From: Actinomycetota bacterium
GTDB taxonomy: Bacteria; Actinomycetota; Nitriliruptoria; Nitriliruptorales; JAHWKO01
Length of the DNA: 64,000 bases
Direction: 5' to 3'
Assembly (NCBI GenBank): GCA_019347855.1
Contig: JAHWKO010000001.1
Coordinates: forward strand, 19,127-83,126
The first letter of the stretch is position 1; each line of letters starts with the position of its first letter. The position numbers and the translations under genes are program-made. The notes beneath the pieces are model-generated. The model ran no database searches. It saw only the letters and a program-made list of their open reading frames with translations, and was not told the DNA's origin. Shown here in pieces: positions 42,028 to 49,249 of the stretch.

Positions 42028-42126
42028 GGCTCGTAGGGCCGAGCCCGTCAGGCCGGGACGACCACGCGCACGCCGGCGTCCTCGGCGACCGTCCGCCAGT
42101 CGTACTCGGTCGCCACGAGGCGGCCG

Positions 42127-42285
42127 TCACGGCGGGCCGACGAGATCACCGCGAAGGAGCTGGAGCGCCTCCACGATGTCCTTCAGGCCCTCCACGGGGC
42201 ACGGGCCGCCGGTGTGGGTGACGGTCCCACAGTCGAGGTCGAACAGGGGGTCGTCCTGGGGCCAGGGGAGTGCGGCCGCGTCCAT
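42127..42285 (-). CDS. Small ORF with strong ribosome-binding site
   Basis: A 52-residue open frame. GGGGAGGAGCGACG precedes ATG 42285, one of the best ribosome sites nearby. The product (starting MDAAALPWPQDDPLFDLDCG, with CGTVTHTGGPCP in the middle) has two cysteines that might bind a metal. A second frame (about 33 codons, GTG 42149 to stop 42048) begins inside its end, has no good site and could be a tail of the same gene after a frameshift. I cannot assign a function; either a real small protein or a decayed gene. Confidence 0.4.
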   Translation of the reverse strand: MDAAALPWPQDDPLFDLDCGTVTHTGGPCPVEGLKDIVEALQLLRGDLVGPP

Positions 42286-42451
42286 CGTCGCTCCTCGGGG
42301 AGGGGGCCATCGTCTCCCATAACTCTCGGTAGTTGAACGACCACTCTGTGTAGCGAGATGGTGTCAACCTGCGGGGCCGAGGGTGACTAGCTCTTCGTGA
42401 CGGTGGCGCGATCCGACCCGCCGGACGGCGTGGCACGAACCGATAGGAGCC

Positions 42452-42787
42452 TCAGTTGTCCTCGGGGTTCAGACCCCGGGCATCTCGGCGGTCGAGGTAC
42501 TCCGAGAGACGACGCTGGAGCTTGCCGGCGGACAGCTCGGCCTGCTGGTGGTGGCCCTCCTTGCGCGCCACCCAGCGGGTGACCTCGCCGCCGCCCGCCT
42601 CGGCGGAGTCGACCTCGAACTCCCACTCGGGGAACTCGCTCTCGAGCCACTCGATGGTCGGGATGTGGCGCTCATCGAGGACGCGTCCCGCCGCTCCGTG
42701 CGCGGCGGCATCCGAGCGCTGGTGGCTCTCGTCGTGTGGCGTGTCCACCTCGCCGCGCTGCATCGTGTCGGTGTCGTTCTCCGTCAT
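42452..42787 (-). CDS. Small protein of unknown function, acidic N terminus
   Basis: A 111-residue soluble protein: an acidic and His-rich N terminus, then TIEWLESEFPEWEFEVDSA and a helical end with SAGKLQRRLSEYLDRRDARGL. No known family. ATG 42787 has GGAGGAGCTCC upstream. Its leader includes a CGACCG/CGGTCG hairpin at 42830-42847 and, further up, a 16-bp palindrome, so it may be regulated. It is divergent from the penicillin-binding protein gene. Confidence 0.55.
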   Translation of the reverse strand: MTENDTDTMQRGEVDTPHDESHQRSDAAAHGAAGRVLDERHIPTIEWLESEFPEWEFEVDSAEAGGGEVTRWVARKEGHHQQAELSAGKLQRRLSEYLDRRDARGLNPEDN

Positions 42788-42848
42788 GGAGCTCCTCCAC
42801 CTCGTCGGGCAGGTCGTTGGGCAGGTCACCGACCGTTTCGTCGGTCGC

Positions 42849-42864
42849 TTCGGTACGTACCGAA
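42849..42864. promoter_or_regulatory. Perfect 16-bp palindrome, candidate operator
   Basis: TTCGGTACGTACCGAA reads the same on both strands and lies in the gap between the divergent genes at 42787 and 43037. On the minus strand a TACGTT -10-like box overlaps its edge, so a protein bound here would cover the start site. It is 62 bases from the minus-strand gene. Confidence 0.5.
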
Positions 42865-43036
42865 CGTAGCGGTCGTTCACTACAACGCACGAGGACCTCC
42901 TTACGTTCCATCGGGAGGAGGTCCGTCGAGACGGGGTTCCCGTGCCCGAACGGCCGGGGCTCGGGCGATGCCATTCCGTGCCCGGCAGGCCACCTTTTGT
43001 GTCAGACTCACCCCGCGGTCGCCTCGGGCGGACCGC

Positions 43037-45226
43037 ATGGCTACGGGGGAAGTTGACGTGCAGGTCCACAGGTCCGCCGGGACGATCCTCGTCCGGCTCA
43101 TCGCGGTCATCGCCGTCATGGCGGTCACCGTCGGGGTCGCGCTGCTGCCGACGGTCGTGGCCGCCGACTCGGCCGTTGCCTCGCTGGACCGCGAGATGTT
43201 CGACGTCCCCCCGTTGCCGGACGATTTCGAGGCGCCCGCCGAGACCTCGTTCGTGTACGCGGCGGACGGGTCCGAGCTCGACCGGCTGCACGGGCCGCAG
43301 AACCGGGTGCACGTCCCCCTGACCCGCATCCCCGAGGTCACACGTCAGGCGGTGGTCGCCACCGAGGACGCCGGCTTCCACCAGCACAACGGCGTCGACC
43401 ACCGCGCGATCCTCCGCGCCGCGGTGGCCAACGCCCGTGCAGGGGCGGTCGAGGCCGGGGCGTCGACGATCACGCAGCAGTACGTCCGCAACGTTCTCCT
43501 CGCGTCCTACCGGACCGATGACGGCGGCTTCGAGAAGAGCCTGGCACGCAAGGTGCACGAGGCGGCCTGGGCCGTGGCTCTCGAGGAGCAGCTGTCCAAG
43601 GACGAGATCCTCGAGCGGTACCTCAACACCGCGTACTTCGGCAACGGTGTGTACGGGATCGGGACGGCGGCCCGGTACTACTTCGGCCGCGACGTGTCGG
43701 AGCTCGACGCCGCGCGATCCGCGCTCCTGGCGGGCCTGATCCGCGCTCCCGAGCTGAACGATCCGATCGAGCACCCCGACTCGGCCCGTGGCCGGCGTGA
43801 CATCGTGCTGCGTCAGATGCGGATCGCCGGGTTCCTCACGGCCGGACAGATGTCCGTGGCACAGGACGCGCCCCTCGGGCTCGACGTGCAGGCGGAGGGT
43901 GAGAGGGAGGAGCCGTTCCTCGTCGAGTGGGTGAAGCGGGTCGCCTTCGACCCGTCCGTGGAGCTCCAGCCGGAGGTCCAGCAGGCGCTCGGCCCGGACA
44001 AGGAGGCGCGTCAGCGGGCGGTGTTCGAGGGCGGGCTGCGGATCCACACGACGGTGGAGCCGGCGAAGCTGCGGCAAGCCACCGCGGCGTTGCGCAGCTA
44101 CCTCGAGCAGCCGGAGGAGGACCCGCTGGGTGGTGTCGTGTCGGTCGAGCCGGGGACGGGGGCGGTCCGGTCGGTCGCGGTCGGTCCCAAGTCCTTCGGG
44201 GAGTGCCCGGAGGGTCAGCGGACGTGCGACGTGACCAAGGTCTACCCGATCGTCCCTGGGGGCGGCGGCACGGGGCGGCCACCGGGATCCTCGTTCAAGG
44301 CGGTCGTGATGGCCGCGGCGCTCGCCGACGGGGTCACCCCAGCCTGGGCCGCGACGGCGCGGTCCGGCGAGGAGATCGACGGCTGTCACGACGAGGACGG
44401 CACGTACGACCCCGAGAACTACGACGGAGCCAACTTCGGCCGCATCGAGATGGCGACCGCCGCCCAGAACTCCGTCAACGTGTACTTCGTCAAGCTCGCC
44501 CGCGAGATCGGGGTGCCGACCGTCGCCGAGATGGCCGCGGACCTCGGCATCCGCAACACCGATCCGCCGCTCGAGGACTTCGGACCGTCGAGCTGCTCGG
44601 TCGCGCTGGGGACCGTGAGCGTCTACCCGCTGGAGATGGCCACCGCCTACGCCGCGTTCGCGAACGGTGGGGTCCGCTGCGACCCCCACGTCATCTCGAG
44701 GATCGAGGACCGTCAGGGCAACGTGCTCTACGAGCACGAGCCGACCTGCGAGCGGGTCCTGGACGAGGACCAGGCGGCCTGGTTGGCCGAGCTGCTGCAG
44801 GGGCCGCCGTCGCGCGGGGGCACGGCGCCCTACGTCGGCGCCACGCTGGGCCGGCCGGTCGCGGGCAAGACGGGGACCACGACCGACTGGAAGGACGCCT
44901 GGTTCGTGGGCTTCGTCCCGCAGCTCGCGACCGCCGCCTGGGTGGGCTACGAGACCCCGGTCGAGATGTTCGGGGTGGAGGCGGGAGGCACCACCTGGCC
45001 CAAGGTCACCGGCGGGTCGATCCCCGCGCGGATCTGGGCCGACTACATGGTCGCCGCCCTCGAGGGCGTGGACGTCGAGGACTTCCCGGACGCCCCGCCG
45101 ATCCCGTCGAGCGATCCCCGTTCGGACACGCGTGTGTCGCGCGTGCCGGACCCGCGCGTGCCGGACCCCCACGAACAAGAGCCGGAGACGACGACGAACG
45201 AGGCGCCGCCCGGCGAGCAGGAGTGA
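43037..45226 (+). CDS. Class A penicillin-binding protein (transglycosylase-transpeptidase)
   Basis: A 729-residue bifunctional wall synthase. A single N-terminal membrane anchor (about 17-40). The GT51 domain has VATEDAGFHQHNGVD (catalytic Glu), GASTITQQYVRNV and RKVHEAAWAVALEEQLSKDEILERYLNTAYFG (position only). The transpeptidase has PPGSSFK (SxxK), SVN in AAQNSVNVY (SxN) and KTGTT. A Pro-rich acidic tail ends the protein. It polymerises glycan strands and cross-links peptides in the periplasmic space. ATG 43037 is used; GTG 43058 after GGGGGAAG is an alternative that shortens the N terminus by 7 residues. Confidence 0.93.
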   Translation: MATGEVDVQVHRSAGTILVRLIAVIAVMAVTVGVALLPTVVAADSAVASLDREMFDVPPLPDDFEAPAETSFVYAADGSELDRLHGPQNRVHVPLTRIPEVTRQAVVATEDAGFHQHNGVDHRAILRAAVANARAGAVEAGASTITQQYVRNVLLASYRTDDGGFEKSLARKVHEAAWAVALEEQLSKDEILERYLNTAYFGNGVYGIGTAARYYFGRDVSELDAARSALLAGLIRAPELNDPIEHPDSARGRRDIVLRQMRIAGFLTAGQMSVAQDAPLGLDVQAEGEREEPFLVEWVKRVAFDPSVELQPEVQQALGPDKEARQRAVFEGGLRIHTTVEPAKLRQATAALRSYLEQPEEDPLGGVVSVEPGTGAVRSVAVGPKSFGECPEGQRTCDVTKVYPIVPGGGGTGRPPGSSFKAVVMAAALADGVTPAWAATARSGEEIDGCHDEDGTYDPENYDGANFGRIEMATAAQNSVNVYFVKLAREIGVPTVAEMAADLGIRNTDPPLEDFGPSSCSVALGTVSVYPLEMATAYAAFANGGVRCDPHVISRIEDRQGNVLYEHEPTCERVLDEDQAAWLAELLQGPPSRGGTAPYVGATLGRPVAGKTGTTTDWKDAWFVGFVPQLATAAWVGYETPVEMFGVEAGGTTWPKVTGGSIPARIWADYMVAALEGVDVEDFPDAPPIPSSDPRSDTRVSRVPDPRVPDPHEQEPETTTNEAPPGEQE

Positions 45227-45234
45227 TGTCCGAC

Positions 45235-45240
45235 TACGGT
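45235..45240 (+). promoter_or_regulatory. Candidate -10 box TACGGT of the SDR-MaoC-sulfite oxidase genes
   Basis: TACGGT lies 38 bases before GTG 45279 and 8 bases after the penicillin-binding protein stop. A GGGAGG site is between. Confidence 0.3.
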
Positions 45241-45278
45241 TGGGCCCGGCCGGCTGTCGCCGAGCGGGAGGACCGATC

Positions 45279-46157
45279 GTGGCCGGGGTCGAGGGACGCG
45301 TCGTCATCGTGACCGGAGCTGGCGGCGGGATCGGCCGTCAGCACGCGCTGCTGTTCGCCGAGCGGGGCGCTCGTGTCGTCGTGAACGACCTGGGCGGTGC
45401 CGTCGACGGCAGCGGCGGGGATACGAGGATGGCCGACCAGGTCGTCGACGAGATCCGTGACGCCGGTGGCGATGCCGTGGCCAACTACGACTCGGTCGCC
45501 TCCGCCGAGGGCGGTGAGCGCATGGTGCAGACCGCGCTCGACGCCTACGGGCGGGTCGATGTCGTCGTCAACAACGCCGGGATCCTGCGGGACAAGACCT
45601 TCCACAAGATGACCGACGAGCACTGGGAGTCGGTCATCCAGGTGCACCTCCAGGGCGGCTACTACGTCACGCACGCCGCGTGGCCGCACATGCGTGAGCA
45701 GGAGCACGGTCGGGTCATCGTGACGACGTCCACGACCGGGCTGTTCGGCAACTTCGGCCAGACCAACTACGGGGCCGCGAAGCTCGGGCTCGTGGGGATG
45801 ATCAACACCTTGGCGCTCGAGGGTGCGAAGTACGGCATCACCGCCAACGCGATCACCCCGGTCGCCGCGACCCGGATGACCGAGGACCTCATGCCCGACG
45901 AGGCCCTGCAGGAGCTCGATCCTGCGTTCGTCTCGCCTGCGGTGGTCCACCTGGCGTCGGACGAGTGCGAGCTGTCGGGCGAGATCCTCCTCGCCAGCGG
46001 CGGGCACTACGCCCGGGTGCGCTACCACAAGTCCCAGGGGGTCGACTTCGACGAGGTCCCGTCCGTCGAGGAACTCGTGGCGCGCTGGGACGAGATCATG
46101 GACATGGACGGGGCCGTCGACGGCAAGGACTACTGGCGCAGCGCGCAGCGTCGTTGA
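45279..46157 (+). CDS. Short-chain dehydrogenase/reductase (3-hydroxyacyl-CoA type)
   Basis: A 292-residue SDR. Cofactor motif VTGAGGGIGRQHALLFAERGA, NNAGILRDKTF, and the catalytic Ser-Tyr-Lys set TTSTTGLFGNFGQTNYGAAKLG. The NDLGG turn favours NAD(H). A C-terminal tail of about 50 residues (VRYHKSQGVDFDEVPSVEELV) is like the SDR half of the multifunctional MFE-2 type peroxisomal enzymes and actinobacterial counterparts, where the partner is a MaoC hydratase. The next gene is a MaoC dehydratase, supporting a fatty acyl-CoA pathway. GTG 45279 follows GGGAGG. Confidence 0.88.
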   Translation: MAGVEGRVVIVTGAGGGIGRQHALLFAERGARVVVNDLGGAVDGSGGDTRMADQVVDEIRDAGGDAVANYDSVASAEGGERMVQTALDAYGRVDVVVNNAGILRDKTFHKMTDEHWESVIQVHLQGGYYVTHAAWPHMREQEHGRVIVTTSTTGLFGNFGQTNYGAAKLGLVGMINTLALEGAKYGITANAITPVAATRMTEDLMPDEALQELDPAFVSPAVVHLASDECELSGEILLASGGHYARVRYHKSQGVDFDEVPSVEELVARWDEIMDMDGAVDGKDYWRSAQRR

Positions 46158-46171
46158 GGAAGGAGCCGAAC

Positions 46172-46639
46172 GTGACCAGGACCGTGAACATCCACGACCT
46201 CCCCGACCTCGTCGGTGAGGAGCTCGGCCCGGGGGAGCCCTACGAGGTCTCCCAGGAGATGATCGATGCCTTCGCCGACGCCACCGGCGACGATCAGTGG
46301 ATCCACACCGACCCGGAACGCGCCGTGGACGGGCCCTTCGGCACCACGATCGCCCACGGCTACCTGACCCTCTCGCTGGTCCCGGTGATGATGCGCACCG
46401 TCCTGCGGGTCGAAGGCGTGGGGATGGGCATCAACTACGGGCTGAACCGGGTCCGGTTCCCGGCAGCGGTCCCCTCGGGATCCAAGCTCGTGGCCAGGGC
46501 GACGATGGCGGACGTGGACGTGCGCGACGACGGCGGGTACCAGACGACCACCGACATCTCTCTCACGGTCGAGGGCGCGGACCGCCCCGCCTGCGCCGCG
46601 CAGGCGGTCGCCCGCTACTACCCACAGCAGAACGGGTAG
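46172..46639 (+). CDS. MaoC-family (R)-enoyl-CoA hydratase-type protein
   Basis: A 155-residue hot-dog fold protein: GEPYEVSQEMIDAFADATGD, the catalytic block WIHTDPERAVDGPFGTTIAHGYLTLSL (position only; Asp and His of the hydratase 2 motif), and GINYGLNRVRFPAAVPSGS. It probably adds water to enoyl-CoA or acts on thioesters. AAGGAG is 7 bases upstream of GTG 46172. Only 14 bases follow the SDR stop, and its own stop overlaps the next GTG by one base, so the three genes form one operon. It may work with the SDR. Confidence 0.87.
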   Translation: MTRTVNIHDLPDLVGEELGPGEPYEVSQEMIDAFADATGDDQWIHTDPERAVDGPFGTTIAHGYLTLSLVPVMMRTVLRVEGVGMGINYGLNRVRFPAAVPSGSKLVARATMADVDVRDDGGYQTTTDISLTVEGADRPACAAQAVARYYPQQNG

Positions 46640-47709
46640 TGGGTGCCGAACTCGTCGGCAGCGAGCTCCTGTCGCCGGAGGAACTGCAGCTCGCCACCCG
46701 CAACCACGGGATGCCGCTCGAGGCGCTGCGCTACGACGTCACCCCGGTCGGGTTGCACTACCTGCTGACCCACTTCGACATCCCCGAGGTGGACCCCGAG
46801 CGCTGGCGGCTCGACGTCGGCGGCGCGGTCGACCGGGAGCTCACGCTCGATCTCGACGATGTGCGCTCCCGGCCGGCGGTGGACCTGACCGTGACGCTCG
46901 AGTGCGCCGGGAACGGGCGGACCCGCCTGTCACCGCGCCCCGTGAGCCAGCCCTGGAGCCTGGAGGCGATCGGCAACGCCAGCTGGACCGGCACGCCGCT
47001 CGCCCCGATCCTGCAGGAGGCGGGGCTGGCCGATGACGCGGTGGAGGTCGTCTTCACGGGGCACGACCGGGGCGTGCAGGGCGACGTGGAGCACGCCTAC
47101 CAGCGCAGCCTCACGGTCGAGGAGCTGCAACGGGACGACATCATCCTCGCGTACGCGATCAACGGGGGCCCACTGCCTCCCCAGCACGGTGCGCCGCTTC
47201 GTCTGCTGGTCCCCGGGTGGTACGGGATGGCGAGCGTGAAGTGGCTCGCCCGGATCGAGGCGGTGACGGAGCCGTTCACCGGCTACCAGCAGACCGGCAG
47301 CTACGTCTTCCGCCAGGACCCCGAGGATGAGGGCACCCCGGTGTCGCGGATCGCGGTGCGGTCGCTGATGATCCCGCCGGGGATCCCGGAGTTCCTCACC
47401 CGTAGCCGGATCGTGGACGCCGGCCCGGTGATCCTGCGAGGACGCGCGTGGTCGGGCAGCGGGGCGATCGAGCGGGTGGAGGTCTCGACCGACGGCGGCA
47501 CATCGTGGGCACCGGCGACCGTGGAGGCGGCTGCGGGCGAGTACGCCTGGCACGGATGGACCTTCGAGTGGCAGGCGGAACCTGGCGAGTACGAACTCAC
47601 CTGCCGGGCAACCGATGCCACCGGTGCCACCCAGCCGCTCGAGCCCGCGTGGAACGTGGGCGGGTACGGCGTGAACGACGTCCAGCGGGTGTCGGTCACC
47701 GTGCGCTGA
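46639..47709 (+). CDS. Sulfite oxidase-type molybdopterin protein
   Basis: A 356-residue protein with the sulfite oxidase fold. First the Mo-cofactor domain: LRYDVTPVGLHYLLTHFD, VDLTVTLECAGNGR (the Cys is the usual Mo ligand, about residue 96), WTGTPLAPIL, PQHGAPLRLLVPGWYGMASVKWL. Then an Ig-like dimerisation domain (about 250-350). No signal peptide or TAT motif, so it seems cytoplasmic, unlike SorA. The family also includes nitrate reductases and S-oxide reductases such as MsrP (YedY), so the substrate is uncertain. Start GTG shares one base with the MaoC stop. Note the molybdate-type ABC genes at 61.8-63.6 kb. Confidence 0.85.
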   Translation: MGAELVGSELLSPEELQLATRNHGMPLEALRYDVTPVGLHYLLTHFDIPEVDPERWRLDVGGAVDRELTLDLDDVRSRPAVDLTVTLECAGNGRTRLSPRPVSQPWSLEAIGNASWTGTPLAPILQEAGLADDAVEVVFTGHDRGVQGDVEHAYQRSLTVEELQRDDIILAYAINGGPLPPQHGAPLRLLVPGWYGMASVKWLARIEAVTEPFTGYQQTGSYVFRQDPEDEGTPVSRIAVRSLMIPPGIPEFLTRSRIVDAGPVILRGRAWSGSGAIERVEVSTDGGTSWAPATVEAAAGEYAWHGWTFEWQAEPGEYELTCRATDATGATQPLEPAWNVGGYGVNDVQRVSVTVR

Positions 47710-47718
47710 GCCTCGCTC

Positions 47719-47732
47719 GGGACCCTGGTCCC
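47719..47732 (+). terminator. Hairpin after the sulfite oxidase-type gene
   Basis: GGGAC-CCTG-GTCCC forms a 5-bp stem just 9 bases after the stop codon. No T-tract. Weak evidence for termination. Confidence 0.3.
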
Positions 47733-47853
47733 GGTGCAGGCGGGACCGGGGACCCCTACCGCCTGGGGTGGTGCTCCCTACACCTCGGAACGGGTGCTCG
47801 CCGGCTCGCCCGGGACCGCTCGGGCGCGTACCTTCCGCGTGATCGGGTCGCCG

Positions 47854-47884
47854 CCGTGCCGCCGGCACGGCCCCGTTCCCGGGG
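47854..47884 (+). promoter_or_regulatory. Two hairpins before the cupredoxin lipoprotein gene
   Basis: CCGTGCC-GCC-GGCACGG (47854-47870) is followed at once by CCCCG-TTCC-CGGGG (47871-47884). The second stem covers the start of the GGGGGGAGAT ribosome site used by TTG 47899. These may control translation or be remains of a terminator. Confidence 0.35.
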
Positions 47885-47898
47885 GGAGATCGTCCGCC

Positions 47899-49242
47899 TT
47901 GTCGAGCCTGCCGTCATCGCCGGACCGCCGACGGTCCGCACCGCTCCTGTTCGTCCTCGCCGCCTTCGCGATCGGGTTGCTGCTCGCGGCGTGCTCGGGG
48001 GACGAGGAGTCCGGCCTCCGCGAGGTCCTCGTCGACTACAACCACGACGAGTTCGCTGGGTCGTTCCTCGGCAACTTCCCCCACGAGGTCCGGGTGAAGC
48101 CGGGCATGACCCTGCGCTTCAAGCAGGCGTGGACGGGGGAACCGCACAGCATCACGGGCGGGCGCATCGTTGACGAGGTGATGAGCCAGATCGTCCCGAT
48201 GCTCGAGAAGTACCAGGGGACCCCGTTCTCGGAGATCCCCGAGGACGACTTCATGATGGTCGACGAGCTGGGCGGTCAGCTACCCCCCTACATGCTCTCG
48301 GACGAGGTCACCGACAACGCGGTCAACCAGAACGTCGCACAGCCCTGCTTCCGTCGTGAGGGTGGTCCTCCGGACGCAGCGAACGAGCCGTGCCCGGACG
48401 AGGAGCAGGAGCAGCCCGCGTTCGACGGCCGGTTCGACTTCTACAACTCCGGGTTCATCGGCTACGAGGGGCCGGAGGGCAACGAGTTCGAGATGCAGCT
48501 CGCCGAGGACATCGCGCCGGGCACGTACTACTTCTACTGCAACGTCCACGGCTTCATGCAGCACAGCAAGGTCGTGGTCGTGAACGAGGACGAGGAGATC
48601 CCGTCCCAGGCTGAGGTCGCGAAGAAGGCCCGGGAGGAGATCGAGCGGTGGGCGCAACCCCTGGTGGCCTCGTACGAGCAGGCGCAGCAGGCGGACGATC
48701 AGCTGACCCTGACGGACCCGTTCATGGGTGAGGAGGTCACCTTCGAGAAGCCGTTCGCCGGCTTCGCCACCGAGGACCCGTGGATCCACGGGTTCGGCAG
48801 CGAGTTCGTCCCGCGCGACATGACGGTGAAGGCTGGCGAGAACGTGACCTGGTCGTTCATCGGCGGCCACACGGTCAGCTTCCAGGTGCCGGCGTACTTC
48901 TCGCAGATGGAGATCGAGGACGACGGGACCGTGATCTTCAACCCGGACGCCCTACTGCCGGTCAACTCCCCGTCGCCCCCCGAGCCCCCCGAACCACCAG
49001 GCGAGGAGGGCGTGGAAGGTCCGGAGGGCCAGGACGGCCAAGACGGCGAGGAAGGCGGCCCGCCGCCTCCCCGGCCTCCGCCGCCCGCGTTCGACGCGGG
49101 GGAGTGGGACGGTGAGGAGTTCATCTCCTCCGGGATGATGTGGGAGGGCACCTGGGGCCTCGCGTTCACCGAGCCCGGCACCTACAAGTACGCGTGTCTG
49201 ATCCATCCGCGGATGGTGGGCACCGTCACCGTCGAGACGTAG
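47899..49242 (+). CDS. Lipoprotein with two cupredoxin (type 1 copper) domains
   Basis: A 447-residue exported lipoprotein. The signal peptide ends with the lipobox LLAAC (Cys about 32). Domain 1 (about 40-228) has His83 in GEPHSITG and Cys214/His217/Met220 in YYFYCNVHGFM, the standard blue-copper ligand set. Domain 2 (about 280-447) has His324 in GGHTVSF and Cys433/His436/Met439 in YKYACLIHPRM. A low-complexity Pro/Glu/Gly segment (about 355-398) interrupts domain 2. Two copper sites suggest electron carriage in the cell envelope, or copper handling. I chose TTG 47899 because it follows GGGGGGAGAT and gives a proper signal peptide; the frame extends up to 47734. It is followed 8 bases later by a histidine kinase. 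Confidence 0.85.
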   Translation: MSSLPSSPDRRRSAPLLFVLAAFAIGLLLAACSGDEESGLREVLVDYNHDEFAGSFLGNFPHEVRVKPGMTLRFKQAWTGEPHSITGGRIVDEVMSQIVPMLEKYQGTPFSEIPEDDFMMVDELGGQLPPYMLSDEVTDNAVNQNVAQPCFRREGGPPDAANEPCPDEEQEQPAFDGRFDFYNSGFIGYEGPEGNEFEMQLAEDIAPGTYYFYCNVHGFMQHSKVVVVNEDEEIPSQAEVAKKAREEIERWAQPLVASYEQAQQADDQLTLTDPFMGEEVTFEKPFAGFATEDPWIHGFGSEFVPRDMTVKAGENVTWSFIGGHTVSFQVPAYFSQMEIEDDGTVIFNPDALLPVNSPSPPEPPEPPGEEGVEGPEGQDGQDGEEGGPPPPRPPPPAFDAGEWDGEEFISSGMMWEGTWGLAFTEPGTYKYACLIHPRMVGTVTVET

Positions 49243-49249
49243 CGCTCGG

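Noticed and set aside
42452..45307. 951-codon minus-strand frame opposite the class A penicillin-binding protein
   Set aside because: The opposite strand has complete GT51 and transpeptidase motifs. Only the last 111 codons, from ATG 42787, are kept as a gene.
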